Source: Aigarchaeota archaeon
GTDB taxonomy: Archaea > Thermoproteota > Nitrososphaeria_A > Caldarchaeales > Calditenuaceae
Assembly (NCBI GenBank): GCA_025059745.1
Contig: JANXDH010000004.1
Location: forward strand, 235,783 to 299,782
DNA length: 64,000 nucleotides
Direction: 5' to 3'
Below, one piece after another: positions 43,876 to 52,258 of the stretch; the stretch's first letter is position 1, and every line of letters begins with the position of its first letter. Below the pieces are notes generated by a model. The model had not been told where the DNA came from and made no database searches. It worked only from the letters and a program-made list of their open reading frames with translations. Position numbers and translations under genes: made by a program.

Positions 43876-44673
43876 CTAAGATATAACGCTCCTCTTCCTC
43901 AACCTCCTCTCGAAGAGATTCACCTCGTTGACCCTGACAAATACCGCCTCGCGCTCAGACCTTCTGGCGACCACCGAACCGTCCCTCGAGGCCCTCCTGA
44001 CGTAACCGTCGATGAGGACGGAGAACTCTGAATTTCGTACGTCTATCTGTACGGTCTTTGTTGTAGGTATGACGAACGGTCTGATGTTGGTGATGGGACA
44101 GACGGGAGTTACGACGAAGCACTCGAGAGCGTCATCGACTGCAGGCCCCCCAGCGGAGAGGGAGTAAGCGGTGGACCCGAGAGGCGTCGCGACGATCACC
44201 CCATCCGATACTATGCCGCCAACTCTCAACCTGTCAATCGACAGGTCGTGCTCTATCGTCTTTCCAGGATGGACGTTGGACACGTAGAGTTCGTTGACGG
44301 CGTCACCTATCCGAGTACCGTTCAGCTCGACTGATATCCTTACTCTCCTCTCGAGATAGTAAGCGCCGGAGAGGAACCTCTTCACGGCCTCAACAGCGTC
44401 CTTGTGCTCCACGGTCGCTATGTACCCGCCCCTCCCGTATGATATCGGTAGTATCGAGGTCTCCGGGTCCTCCAAGTGGTGGATCGTCCTCAATATCGTA
44501 CCGTCTCCGCCGATGACTACCAGGAGATCGCAGACCAGCGGCCCACCACTAATGACCGCATCGACGTCGAGGACGTAACCGTTAGAACCGCTCTCCCTCA
44601 CCCCCTTCAGGACCGAGTCAGCCACTCCCTCGGATCCAGCCTTATTCCTCGAGTACACTATAACTACCTCCAT
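43876..44673 (-). CDS. NAD kinase
   Basis: It phosphorylates NAD to NADP. The 265-residue protein has the family motifs VVIGGDGTILR at the N-terminal side, TPLGSTAYSLSAGGPAV (diphosphate-binding GSTAYS) and a C-terminal beta domain. Length matches archaeal enzymes. Nob1 follows 3 nt after its stop. Confidence 0.9.
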   Translation of the reverse strand: MEVVIVYSRNKAGSEGVADSVLKGVRESGSNGYVLDVDAVISGGPLVCDLLVVIGGDGTILRTIHHLEDPETSILPISYGRGGYIATVEHKDAVEAVKRFLSGAYYLERRVRISVELNGTRIGDAVNELYVSNVHPGKTIEHDLSIDRLRVGGIVSDGVIVATPLGSTAYSLSAGGPAVDDALECFVVTPVCPITNIRPFVIPTTKTVQIDVRNSEFSVLIDGYVRRASRDGSVVARRSEREAVFVRVNEVNLFERRLRKRSVIS

Positions 44674-44775
44674 CCCTGTTACGAGTTATGACGTTCAAGG
44701 AGGCTATAAACCCAAGTAGAGTCATCGAGTAGACGCTCTAAGCTTATTACGTCCTCGCGACCCAATATCTGTGGA

Positions 44776-45294
44776 TTGAGGTTCAACAACGTCGATATGG
44801 AGAAGATCAAGAGGGCCGTCGAGGATATGAGGTCCAACCCATCCTCGGCCGTGAGGGTGACCGAGGTCGATGGGAGGTGGAACCTCGTGGGAGTTGAGTA
44901 TCAGTTCACGGCCCGTTGCAGGACCGAGTCGGGCGAGTTCAGGCTCGAGGTCGACTCACCTGGGTTCATGGGTGGCAGCGGTAGCAGGCCGGGCCCTATG
45001 CACTATTGCCTGATAGGATTGACCTCCTGTTTCATGGCGACCTTGGTGAGTGTGGCCTCAGAGAAGGGCGTGAAGCTGAACTCTGCGGACGTGAAAGGGA
45101 AGTGTGAGATCGACTTCTCTAAGCCCTTTGGTCTATCAAACAACCCCATCATCAGGTCTGTGAGGTTCGAGGTCAAATTGGATGCCGCGGCCCCGAGGGA
45201 GGTCCTGAACCACCTGATAAGCGAGGCAAAGGAGAGGTGTCCCGCCGTATACAGCCTCCGAACCCCCATAGAGCCGGACATCACCCTCGTGTAA
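44776..45294 (+). CDS. OsmC/Ohr-type peroxiredoxin-like protein
   Basis: A 172-residue OsmC-family protein. The signature SRPGPMHYCLIGLTSCFMATLVSVASEKG carries a cysteine where the family nucleophile lies; the second family cysteine is near RCPAVYSLR. OsmC proteins reduce organic peroxides or act in thiol metabolism. TTG 44776 is the first start. The tRNA-Ile lies 22 nt downstream on the opposite strand. Confidence 0.85.
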   Translation: MRFNNVDMEKIKRAVEDMRSNPSSAVRVTEVDGRWNLVGVEYQFTARCRTESGEFRLEVDSPGFMGGSGSRPGPMHYCLIGLTSCFMATLVSVASEKGVKLNSADVKGKCEIDFSKPFGLSNNPIIRSVRFEVKLDAAAPREVLNHLISEAKERCPAVYSLRTPIEPDITLV

Positions 45295-45316
45295 TCGCGC
45301 GGAAAATACAGAGTTT

Positions 45317-45390
45317 GGGCCCGATGGGATTCGAACCCATGACCTCTCGGTTATCAGCCGAGCGCTCCGGCCAGGCTGAGCTACGGGCCC
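45317..45390 (-). tRNA. tRNA-Ile (GAT)
   Basis: The minus strand folds into a 74-nt cloverleaf without intron: acceptor GGGCCCG/CGGGCCC, D-stem GCTC/GAGC, anticodon stem CTCGG/CCGAG around CTGATAA (anticodon GAT), T-arm ATGGG-TTCGAAT-CCCAT. CCA is not encoded. A TATA-like cataaagatg lies about 24 nt upstream (45409-45418). It marks the left edge of the accessory island; its 5' end faces the island. Confidence 0.95.
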
Positions 45391-45756
45391 AGTAGATGCT
45401 CTAACCGCATCTTTATGCCTCTACCCCTCTATCTCTATGCGTGGAGTCAATGAGGGGCATCCTCGGCGATAGGTTGGTGTAGCAGTATTTAGAGATTCAA
45501 CCGGAGAGCTTTGAGAGGCATTGCGTCCTGGTCAAGGTGTTTGGAGGTTTTTCTGAGGCGTTCGGGCCTCGCCTCCGTGTAGAAAAATTAACACCAGGAG
45601 CCCAAACAACACTTCATCGAACGTACATCCAAGAACCTCAAATGAGAGGACTTGATTTTGAAAGTACATAAACATTTAAAACTAAATAACAACAACTCTA
45701 GACCACTCGAGACCATTGGTTTGTAATTCTTATATAAGTAGAACGGTTTTGCTTCT
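45391..45756. other. Gene-poor left flank of island
   Basis: 366 bp without a confident gene. It contains the tRNA promoter. A plus-frame remnant starts with ATG 45450, meets TAG at 45480 and continues open for ~62 codons (e.g. QPESFERHCVLVKVFGGF), perhaps a decayed small gene or chance. The right half is AT-rich and leads to the TATA box of the methyltransferase gene. Confidence 0.5.
45729..45740 (+). promoter_or_regulatory. TATA box for methyltransferase gene
   Basis: cttatataagta is centred about 24-26 nt before GTG 45757/ATG 45760. It supports translation beginning there rather than at the track's ATG 45972. Confidence 0.7.
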
Positions 45757-45942
45757 GTGATGTCGAGTAGAGCCGTCGTTGAGTTGAGGTTCGATTATGG
45801 TTTCTGGGTTGAGAAGGCTAAGGAGCTGGGTATCCCGTTAAGGAGGAGGAGCTTAGTGTCAGGGTTCTGGGCGAGCAGGATGTTTTTCCCAGAGGCCTCA
45901 TCATCAAGAGGGTTGTTAGGCTGTACATCGATGACTATCTAG
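45757..45942 (+). pseudogene. N-terminal fragment of island methyltransferase (frameshifted)
   Basis: The first ~27 codons (SRAVVELRFDYGFWVEKAKELGIPL) look genuine and follow a good TATA box. After the purine run aggaggaggag the sense switches frame: the methyltransferase frame is open from 45822 and reads VKEEELSVRVLGEQDVFPRG then VVRLYIDDYLEFAVVELGDG into the core ORF. So this ORF's last ~30 codons are out of frame. One missing or extra base near 45840-45855 explains it. Confidence 0.6.
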
Positions 45943-45971
45943 AATTTGCGGTTGTTGAGCTTGGAGACGGA

Positions 45972-48431
45972 ATGAATAGGGGGATGTGTACCCGCGTAGC
46001 TAGGAATTGGAGGAGGAATAGGATGATCCGTCCCCTCCTTGTCTTTACTGATGGCTTAGATAGTTATGTGGTGATCGTTCCTGGGCCTGGCCTCGAGGGC
46101 GAGGCTAGGGTACTCTGGCTACATGATGAGCTGTACAGGACTGACAGGGAGGTAATCGAGTCTATGAGGTATCGCGGGGACCCTGAGAGCCTGAGGAAGG
46201 CGTATGATAAGGAGTTCCTACCTCACGAACGCGTTAGGCAGGAGTTCTTTGAGGGTTACAGAGCTCTATACGAGGAGATAGTAAATTCGACGAAGGGTAC
46301 TTTGGGTGACGAAGCCTCCTCGTACGCTCAGAGATTTCTCGGTCGTCTGATGTTTCTCTATTTCCTTCAGAGGAAGGGGTGGCTTAAAGGTGACAGGCAC
46401 TTCATAGATAAGATTAGAGACTACCTTGAGTTGAACAGGCTCTTCTATGAGGCTTTGAACAAGAGGGACGGCGAGGAGGGGGTACCGTTCCTCAACGGCT
46501 CCCTTTTCGAACGGGAAGGGTATCTCACTGATATTGTTGAGAAGAAGTTGGTACCCGTCATGAATGGGATCTTTCTGAAGGCCAGAACGTTCTTCAACAG
46601 ATACAATTTCACCGTCGACGAGACCTCGCCTCTCGAGGTCGAGGTGAGCATCGATCCACTACTGCTGGGTACCGTACTTGAGAACATGCTTCCTGAGCAA
46701 GAACGAGGTAAGAAGGGTACCTACTACACTCCAGTGAATGAGATAGGTTTCATGTGTAGGAGGGCCATCGCGGTCTGGCTTGGCCTGGAGGATAGAGTTG
46801 AGAGCGGTCCTAACGGTAAGATGAGGTTCGTCGATGGATTAGAGGAGTATGTTCTCAAGTTGAAGCAGCGCAGAAATGAGAGGGAGATACGGGAGTTTAG
46901 AGAGAAGTTGTTGTCTCTGAAGGTTCTGGATCCAGCCGTCGGTTCCGGTGGTTTTCTAGTCATCATGATGCAGACGATTCTCCAGCTAATTCAAGAGGTC
47001 GAGGAGGCGGTGGGCTGGAAGACTGATCTAGAGCAGTACAAGAGGAGGATTATACCGAATCTCTATGGTTTCGATATTGAGGGTGAGGCGGTCGAGATCG
47101 CCAGGCTTAGGATTTGGCTCTCTCTCATAGTTGATCAGAAGGAACCCGAACCCTTGCCGAATCTCGATCTAAACATTGTGACTATCTCTGATACACTTGA
47201 GGTGCCTAAGGGCATTCAAAGGGTTCTGGATGAATTCTTAGCAGATGCGGAGCATAGGGCCTTTATTGAGGAGCTTGAAGCCGTTAAGGAGAGATATCAC
47301 AACGAGCACGATCCTGAAAGGAAGAACGCTTTGAGACGGAGGATCGAGGAGCTCCAGAAGGACTTAGTGAAGAAGACTGGGCTGACGATCGTCTCTGGGC
47401 CGCCCGTTGAGTTTTACATGCCATCGCTTGCTGATATCATAGTCATGAATCCACCGTACGTTAGGCAGGAGAAGTTAACGAAGAAGAAAGAGTATTACGT
47501 CTCGACCTATACACTGGACAGGACATCTGACATTTACGCCTACTTCATGACGAGAGCGCTACGCCTGTTAAGGTCTAGAGGAGTTGCGGCACTCATAACC
47601 TCCGACAAGTGGCTTGAGGTTGGATATGGCGTCGCGTTGCAGAGGACTCTCAAACCACATATCGTCGCAATATTTGGCCAAAGAATGAGGAGTTTCCATG
47701 CCGACGTCAACACTGTGATCACAATCCTAAAGAAGGATAAATTGCCCGAGTCCCATCACGTTCAGTTCGTTTATCTCGAGAGATATGGGGAGACCCTTGT
47801 TCGGAATTATAAATCAATCGAGCGCGGAAAACTTGCCCCGGGGAAATGGTACTATCTAAGAGCGCCCAGAGTCTTCGAGGAGGTGCTGCTGCCCAAGCTG
47901 ACTCACAAGTTGAAGGACTTCGCCGAGATAAAATTTGGGCTTAAGACCGGTGCTAACGAGTTCTTCTACATGAAAGACGTCACTCATATGTATGAGGCCG
48001 ATTACTTGGCAGATCCCAAGAAATTCCGTGAATGGGGGGTAAAAAAGGCCAAGACAGCAGATGAACTAAGACAACGAGGGCTCATCTATATTGAGAATGA
48101 AGGCGGAGAAAGGTTCGTGATTGATAAAAACGATGTGAAGCCAATAGTGAGAAGCCCTAAACAGATAAGAAGCTATCTGATAAGAGAGGTCAACACCCTA
48201 TGTCTCTATACAACGAATCCAGGCAAGTTTACAAGGAGATATATTGAATGGGGAGTCAGTAAAGGCTACCATAAGCGACCGACATGTGAGGGGAGGCAAC
48301 CGTGGTATAAACTACCTGATTTTGAACCCGCCCATATTCTGTTGGTGAAGTCGTGGATGAATGTCGCGTATATTCCGTATAGCAGAGAACCAACATTATG
48401 TGACCTCCGACTTTATGGACTTTATCATTAA
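45972..48431 (+). CDS. Eco57I-like adenine-specific DNA methyltransferase, core
   Basis: An 819-codon core of a large N6-adenine methyltransferase (COG1002/Eco57I type). Motif I is LDPAVGSGGFL, motif IV is MNPPYVRQEKL, and LLGTVLENMLPE with KKGTYYTP is the usual pre-motif region. The frame is open from 45822, so ATG 45972 is not the real start. It ends at a single TAA (48429), after which the same frame continues with NSLQIWKYLNSTLFLL, the segment normally found in the target-recognition half. The gene is therefore broken at both ends, or read through. Confidence 0.8.
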   Translation: MNRGMCTRVARNWRRNRMIRPLLVFTDGLDSYVVIVPGPGLEGEARVLWLHDELYRTDREVIESMRYRGDPESLRKAYDKEFLPHERVRQEFFEGYRALYEEIVNSTKGTLGDEASSYAQRFLGRLMFLYFLQRKGWLKGDRHFIDKIRDYLELNRLFYEALNKRDGEEGVPFLNGSLFEREGYLTDIVEKKLVPVMNGIFLKARTFFNRYNFTVDETSPLEVEVSIDPLLLGTVLENMLPEQERGKKGTYYTPVNEIGFMCRRAIAVWLGLEDRVESGPNGKMRFVDGLEEYVLKLKQRRNEREIREFREKLLSLKVLDPAVGSGGFLVIMMQTILQLIQEVEEAVGWKTDLEQYKRRIIPNLYGFDIEGEAVEIARLRIWLSLIVDQKEPEPLPNLDLNIVTISDTLEVPKGIQRVLDEFLADAEHRAFIEELEAVKERYHNEHDPERKNALRRRIEELQKDLVKKTGLTIVSGPPVEFYMPSLADIIVMNPPYVRQEKLTKKKEYYVSTYTLDRTSDIYAYFMTRALRLLRSRGVAALITSDKWLEVGYGVALQRTLKPHIVAIFGQRMRSFHADVNTVITILKKDKLPESHHVQFVYLERYGETLVRNYKSIERGKLAPGKWYYLRAPRVFEEVLLPKLTHKLKDFAEIKFGLKTGANEFFYMKDVTHMYEADYLADPKKFREWGVKKAKTADELRQRGLIYIENEGGERFVIDKNDVKPIVRSPKQIRSYLIREVNTLCLYTTNPGKFTRRYIEWGVSKGYHKRPTCEGRQPWYKLPDFEPAHILLVKSWMNVAYIPYSREPTLCDLRLYGLYH

Positions 48432-48467
48432 AACTCATTACAGATTTGGAAATACCTCAATTCGACC

Positions 48468-48839
48468 TTGTTTCTACTGACGGCTGAATTATTCTGTAGA
48501 AGATTGGGCGGAGGTGCCACCGAGATATCGGTTGAAGACTATCAGAATATGCCGGTGCCTAATTTATCAGAGCTAAATATAGACTTTAATGAGGAATTGT
48601 TCTTCTCTAGAAGGCCGCTTCCATATCATCAGGAGGTTAAGCAACCCGATAGGCGTCAGTTGGATAAGGCGGTTCTGCGTGCCCTCGGATTCGATGAGAA
48701 AGAACTCGACCGCCTCGTCGATGAGCTTCACAAGGCCTTCGTCGAAGTCGTCGAAGACCGCTTGATTAAAGCAGGTAGACCACTACGCGAGGAAGGAGCA
48801 GAACCCATGGAGGTGGAGACCGTTGACGAAGATAGTTGA
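48468..48839 (+). pseudogene. C-terminal part of the methyltransferase (after in-frame TAA)
   Basis: A 123-codon ORF in the same frame as the core. It reads LNSTLFLLTAELFCRRLGGGATEISVEDYQ, then LDKAVLRALGFDEKELDRLV, the typical end of Eco57I-like enzymes. The frame opens right after the TAA at 48429-48431, without a frameshift. A one-base change (e.g. AAA or CAA to TAA) would restore a full protein of ~1000 residues. Its stop overlaps the helicase start by 17 nt. Confidence 0.75.
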
Positions 48840-51800
48840 TAACAAGATGGAGAAGCTGGCTGACGTACTCAACCACGAGTTCGTAGACCTCCATGAGTTA
48901 GCGATAGCGTCAGCCTACTTTAACGTAAGAGGATATGGAGTGATAGCTGAGGGACTGGGAGACAAACCCATGATGCTACTGCTGGGGAGGGAGCCAACCG
49001 AGGCCATCAAGTGGGAGGACGAGATACTAAGAGAACTAGAAGAGTACGAGGACGACCCGAAATACTTCAAGCTCCTCCAACAAGCAATCCGGCATTTTAG
49101 AGACGAAAAACGCCAGGTGAGAATCGTCGAGGGCAAATTCTTCCACGGCAAGGCATTCATCGCAGCGTCGCCCACTCTAAAAGAAGTGAAAAGGGGTGTT
49201 GGGGTCGTTGGAAGCAGCAACTTCACCTACGGTGGCCTATTCTCCAACAGAGAACTCAACATGCTCAACACCGACAGGGAAGTCGTCCAAGAATTATCCG
49301 AATGGTTTCTGGAGCAATGGAGCACCGCCCGAGATTTCAAACGAGAATTCTTAGATATGCTGAGCAACTACGTAACCACGTGGAGCCCTTACGAGGTCGT
49401 AGCGAAGGCCCTCTACGAGACCTACAAAGCAAGCATCGTGGAGAGGGAGGAAAAGCTCCTCAAGACCCTCTATGCACATCAGCAGCTCACCTACATCGAC
49501 GCAAAGGAGAAGCTCGAAAGATACGGCGGCGTCCTTATAGCGGACTCGACCGGACTGGGTAAGTCGAGAGTCGGCCTAGCACTCGCACACGAGTACATCA
49601 GACTGGGGATACGTCCCCTCTTAATCGCTCCCAAAGTCATATTGGACACCACTTGGGAAAGAGAGATGAATGACACACTCGTAAGGATAGATACCTTATC
49701 AACGGAAATGCTCTCCCAAAGCCCAGAGATAGTCGAGAGGTACGTAGGTGAGAAAGGTCCAAAACTAATAATAATAGACGAGGCACACTACTTCAGAAGA
49801 CCATCCACCAACAGGTACGCCGCTCTACGAGAACTAATAACCAGGAACAACGCACAGGTAATACTAATCACAGCAACACCAGTAAACACCAGCCTCATGG
49901 ACCTATACTCCCTCCTGAGCCTATACCTGCCAGACGTTGCCCTGATCGATATGGGACACAACTCTCTCTATGGGTACTTCACAAGCCAACAAAAAAGATG
50001 GCTAGCCAACGAACCAATAAACATGGATGACGTCTTGAGAAGATTCGTAGTGAGACACTCAAGAGAACTAGCCAAGGCCCTCGATAGAGAGGGAAAGATA
50101 AGATTTCCAACGAGGCTGTTTGACGATAAAATAAAGCGATACTCGATAAGAGTCAGCCTACAAGGGATAGCTAACAAACTTGAAAGACTGAATTTGACCT
50201 TCTACGACCTCTCAATAGAAAGGCTGGCAGAAAACTTCAGGTTACCCGACGGCACCTTAGTGTCTAAAGTCAAACGCGAACAGATAGAGAACCTGAAGAA
50301 GCTAGTCAAGACCATTTTCGTCATAAACCTATTCAAGAGGCTGGAGAGCAGCCATGAGGCCTTCCGCAAATCCCTTAACAGGCTAGTAACATACATACGC
50401 CTAACCAGCCAATACGCAATACAACATGGGGTCTTCATACCATCAAAGATGAAGGGAGATGTAATCCGGATGATAGATGAAGATGAAGGCGAGGACGACA
50501 TCTCAAGACTACCAACTCTCGAACAACTCTTTTCCCATACTAAGTACGGTGAGCTCCTGAGTAAATGCAAGTTCACCGCAGATGAGGCCCAAGAGTTCGT
50601 AAAGAAATGTAAAGAAGATGAATCGACTATCGAAGCGATACTCAAAATGTTGCCTACTGATGATGAAAAATATCACGTTTTAGAGCAGAGAGTACGTGAG
50701 ATCATGAAAAGCGTAAAGGAGCCGAATGGAATAATAATCTTTACCCAGTACGCAGATACGGCCAACTATCTATACGACAGGCTCAAATCAACGTTTGGGA
50801 AAGTTATGTTGGTCACCGGAGCTGGCGGACTCGATAATAATGGGAGACGTATATCAGAGGACGAGGTCGTGAAGAAGTTTCAACAAGTAGGTGGGATATT
50901 AGTTAGCACGGATGTGCTCGCAGCCGGTCAGAACCTTCAGAACGCCCAATATGTAACAAACTATGACTTTCCATGGAACCCTGTAGTGCTTATCCAACGT
51001 GTAGGCCGAATAGACAGAATAGGATCACCATACGACGAGGTGTACCTCATTAACGTCTTGCCGAGAAATGGTGACCCAGAAGACCTTGAAAGCCTCGAAT
51101 ACTTCCTAGGCCTGATGCAAAGGCTTTACCAACGCTTAGAGATGATAAGAGAGACGATAGGGTTGGATGCTTCAACGCTCGGTGAGGAGGCCGCCATAAA
51201 GGACTTCAGTATACAGGCTATGATCGCTAAAAACGATAGCAGAGTATTAGAACTATTAGAGAGGCGAATAGAACAATTCACCAAAGACCCGATAGACATC
51301 CTAGCGAGAATACTCAACGAGAAGGGACTAGATTGGATAAAAGAGATCCCAGAGGGCATAGGATCGATAAAGGACGGAGACCTCGAGGGGATATTTGTAC
51401 TGTTTACTGACGGGGAAAACTTCTATTGGAGACTTCACCGCTATGATAACAACAAAATCATCACATCGCCAACAGAGATCGTCGACCTCCTCTTAGAGGG
51501 GGATAACCAGAAGAAAGGCGAGAATATAGACTATGAGATCATAATACCGCTACTAAAAATGGCAAAAGAAAAACTCTTAGAAGAACTGAAAGAGCAAGTG
51601 AAGAAAGAAAAAACATTGACAGGCCCTCTTAAACCGGACAGAAAAGTAAGGCAGATTTACGAGACGTTATCGAGTCATGGCCAAGATGGAGAGAAGCTGG
51701 TAGCCATGTTTAGGAGGGTCGCGGATAGTAAAATAATCGTCGACCAGCTATGGAGGGCTTTGCAACAGGGTAACCTAAAGGAGGAGGCTTCGAAAATACT

Positions 51801-51897
51801 GCCGAAGGCCGCGGAAAATCACAGCAAAGTAAGCGAAAAGAAACTACCCGAAAAGCTAAAGAGGGTCTGCTGGTGTTATATCAGAAGGTCCTCTTAA
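48823..51897 (+). CDS. PLD-nuclease/SNF2-helicase fusion, restriction/defence partner
   Basis: A 1024-residue protein. Residues ~90-135 hold a phospholipase-D-type motif (HGKAFIA...GSSNFTYGG), usual for nuclease PLD domains. The rest is an SF2/SNF2 helicase: DSTGLGKSRVGLA (Walker A), IIDEAHYF (DEAH), LITATPVN, then FTQYADTANYLYDRL, VLAAGQNLQ and QRVGRIDRIGSP. PLD plus helicase next to an adenine methyltransferase resembles the DISARM toolkit but fused and reduced to two genes. TTG 48823 overlaps the methyltransferase end. The last ~15 residues may be out of frame: the alternative frame from ~51858 reads GLLVLYQKVLLIPVP. Confidence 0.82.
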   Translation: MTKIVDNKMEKLADVLNHEFVDLHELAIASAYFNVRGYGVIAEGLGDKPMMLLLGREPTEAIKWEDEILRELEEYEDDPKYFKLLQQAIRHFRDEKRQVRIVEGKFFHGKAFIAASPTLKEVKRGVGVVGSSNFTYGGLFSNRELNMLNTDREVVQELSEWFLEQWSTARDFKREFLDMLSNYVTTWSPYEVVAKALYETYKASIVEREEKLLKTLYAHQQLTYIDAKEKLERYGGVLIADSTGLGKSRVGLALAHEYIRLGIRPLLIAPKVILDTTWEREMNDTLVRIDTLSTEMLSQSPEIVERYVGEKGPKLIIIDEAHYFRRPSTNRYAALRELITRNNAQVILITATPVNTSLMDLYSLLSLYLPDVALIDMGHNSLYGYFTSQQKRWLANEPINMDDVLRRFVVRHSRELAKALDREGKIRFPTRLFDDKIKRYSIRVSLQGIANKLERLNLTFYDLSIERLAENFRLPDGTLVSKVKREQIENLKKLVKTIFVINLFKRLESSHEAFRKSLNRLVTYIRLTSQYAIQHGVFIPSKMKGDVIRMIDEDEGEDDISRLPTLEQLFSHTKYGELLSKCKFTADEAQEFVKKCKEDESTIEAILKMLPTDDEKYHVLEQRVREIMKSVKEPNGIIIFTQYADTANYLYDRLKSTFGKVMLVTGAGGLDNNGRRISEDEVVKKFQQVGGILVSTDVLAAGQNLQNAQYVTNYDFPWNPVVLIQRVGRIDRIGSPYDEVYLINVLPRNGDPEDLESLEYFLGLMQRLYQRLEMIRETIGLDASTLGEEAAIKDFSIQAMIAKNDSRVLELLERRIEQFTKDPIDILARILNEKGLDWIKEIPEGIGSIKDGDLEGIFVLFTDGENFYWRLHRYDNNKIITSPTEIVDLLLEGDNQKKGENIDYEIIIPLLKMAKEKLLEELKEQVKKEKTLTGPLKPDRKVRQIYETLSSHGQDGEKLVAMFRRVADSKIIVDQLWRALQQGNLKEEASKILPKAAENHSKVSEKKLPEKLKRVCWCYIRRSS

Positions 51898-52099
51898 TCC
51901 CAGTTCCGATAAGCTCCGATCTTATGACATGTCCTCTTTCTCCTCAATTAGAAACGTAGCCGCTATAAGGAGGTCTTGTCCATGATTATGGTGAGAAAGT
52001 TTTCTGGCCTCGTTACTAAAGAGTTTGATGGACCTGGAAGATCTTCCGGCCTACGTGCCCTATAGGATGCTTCTCAGTGGAATTTAACGAATACACCCC

Positions 52100-52146
52100 G
52101 CGTGATACGGTTGATGCCAGACAGCCCCCGTCTGAGCTACGAGCCC
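52100..52146 (-). other. tRNA 5'-fragment at right island edge
   Basis: The minus strand reads GGGCTCGTAGCTCAG, matching 14 of 15 bases of the 5' end of tRNA-Ile at 45390, then diverges. No 3' half (T-arm, acceptor 3' strand) follows, so it is not a complete tRNA. It is on the same strand as the intact tRNA, as expected for a direct repeat left by integration. The D-stem bases are common to many tRNAs, so the source tRNA is not certain. Confidence 0.5.
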
Positions 52147-52228
52147 ACCCCTCTGAAATAGGTTTAGGACCGAGATTTTCACCTGAGCTGTCGGTCACTC
52201 CGTTGTGCGAGGCGAGTGGTTGAGTCGT

Positions 52229-52238
52229 CTATATATCG
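52229..52238 (+). promoter_or_regulatory. TATA box for START/protease-like gene
   Basis: ctatatatcg is centred about 26 nt before GTG 52259, while the track's GTG 52205 lies upstream of it. It supports the downstream start. Confidence 0.6.
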
Positions 52239-52258
52239 GGACGCTCATCACATCTAGC

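Larger units (their letters stand above)
45391..52146. mobile_element. tRNA-adjacent accessory island with restriction/defence genes
   Basis: The segment begins at the 5' end of intact tRNA-Ile and ends at a 5' tRNA-like fragment on the same strand. By eye it is AT-richer and uses more A/T-ending codons than neighbours. It carries a broken adenine methyltransferase and a PLD-SNF2 helicase. No integrase or transposase was found, so mobility is inferred from the tRNA flanks and content. Confidence 0.5.

Noticed and set aside
45760-48839. Pyrrolysine or other recoding of the methyltransferase stop
   Set aside because: The codon is TAA, not TAG, and the same gene has an independent frameshift, so decay or sequence error is simpler.
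52100-52146. Complete or split tRNA gene
   Set aside because: Only a 5' part is present; no matching 3' half or anticodon arm follows, so it is listed as a fragment.
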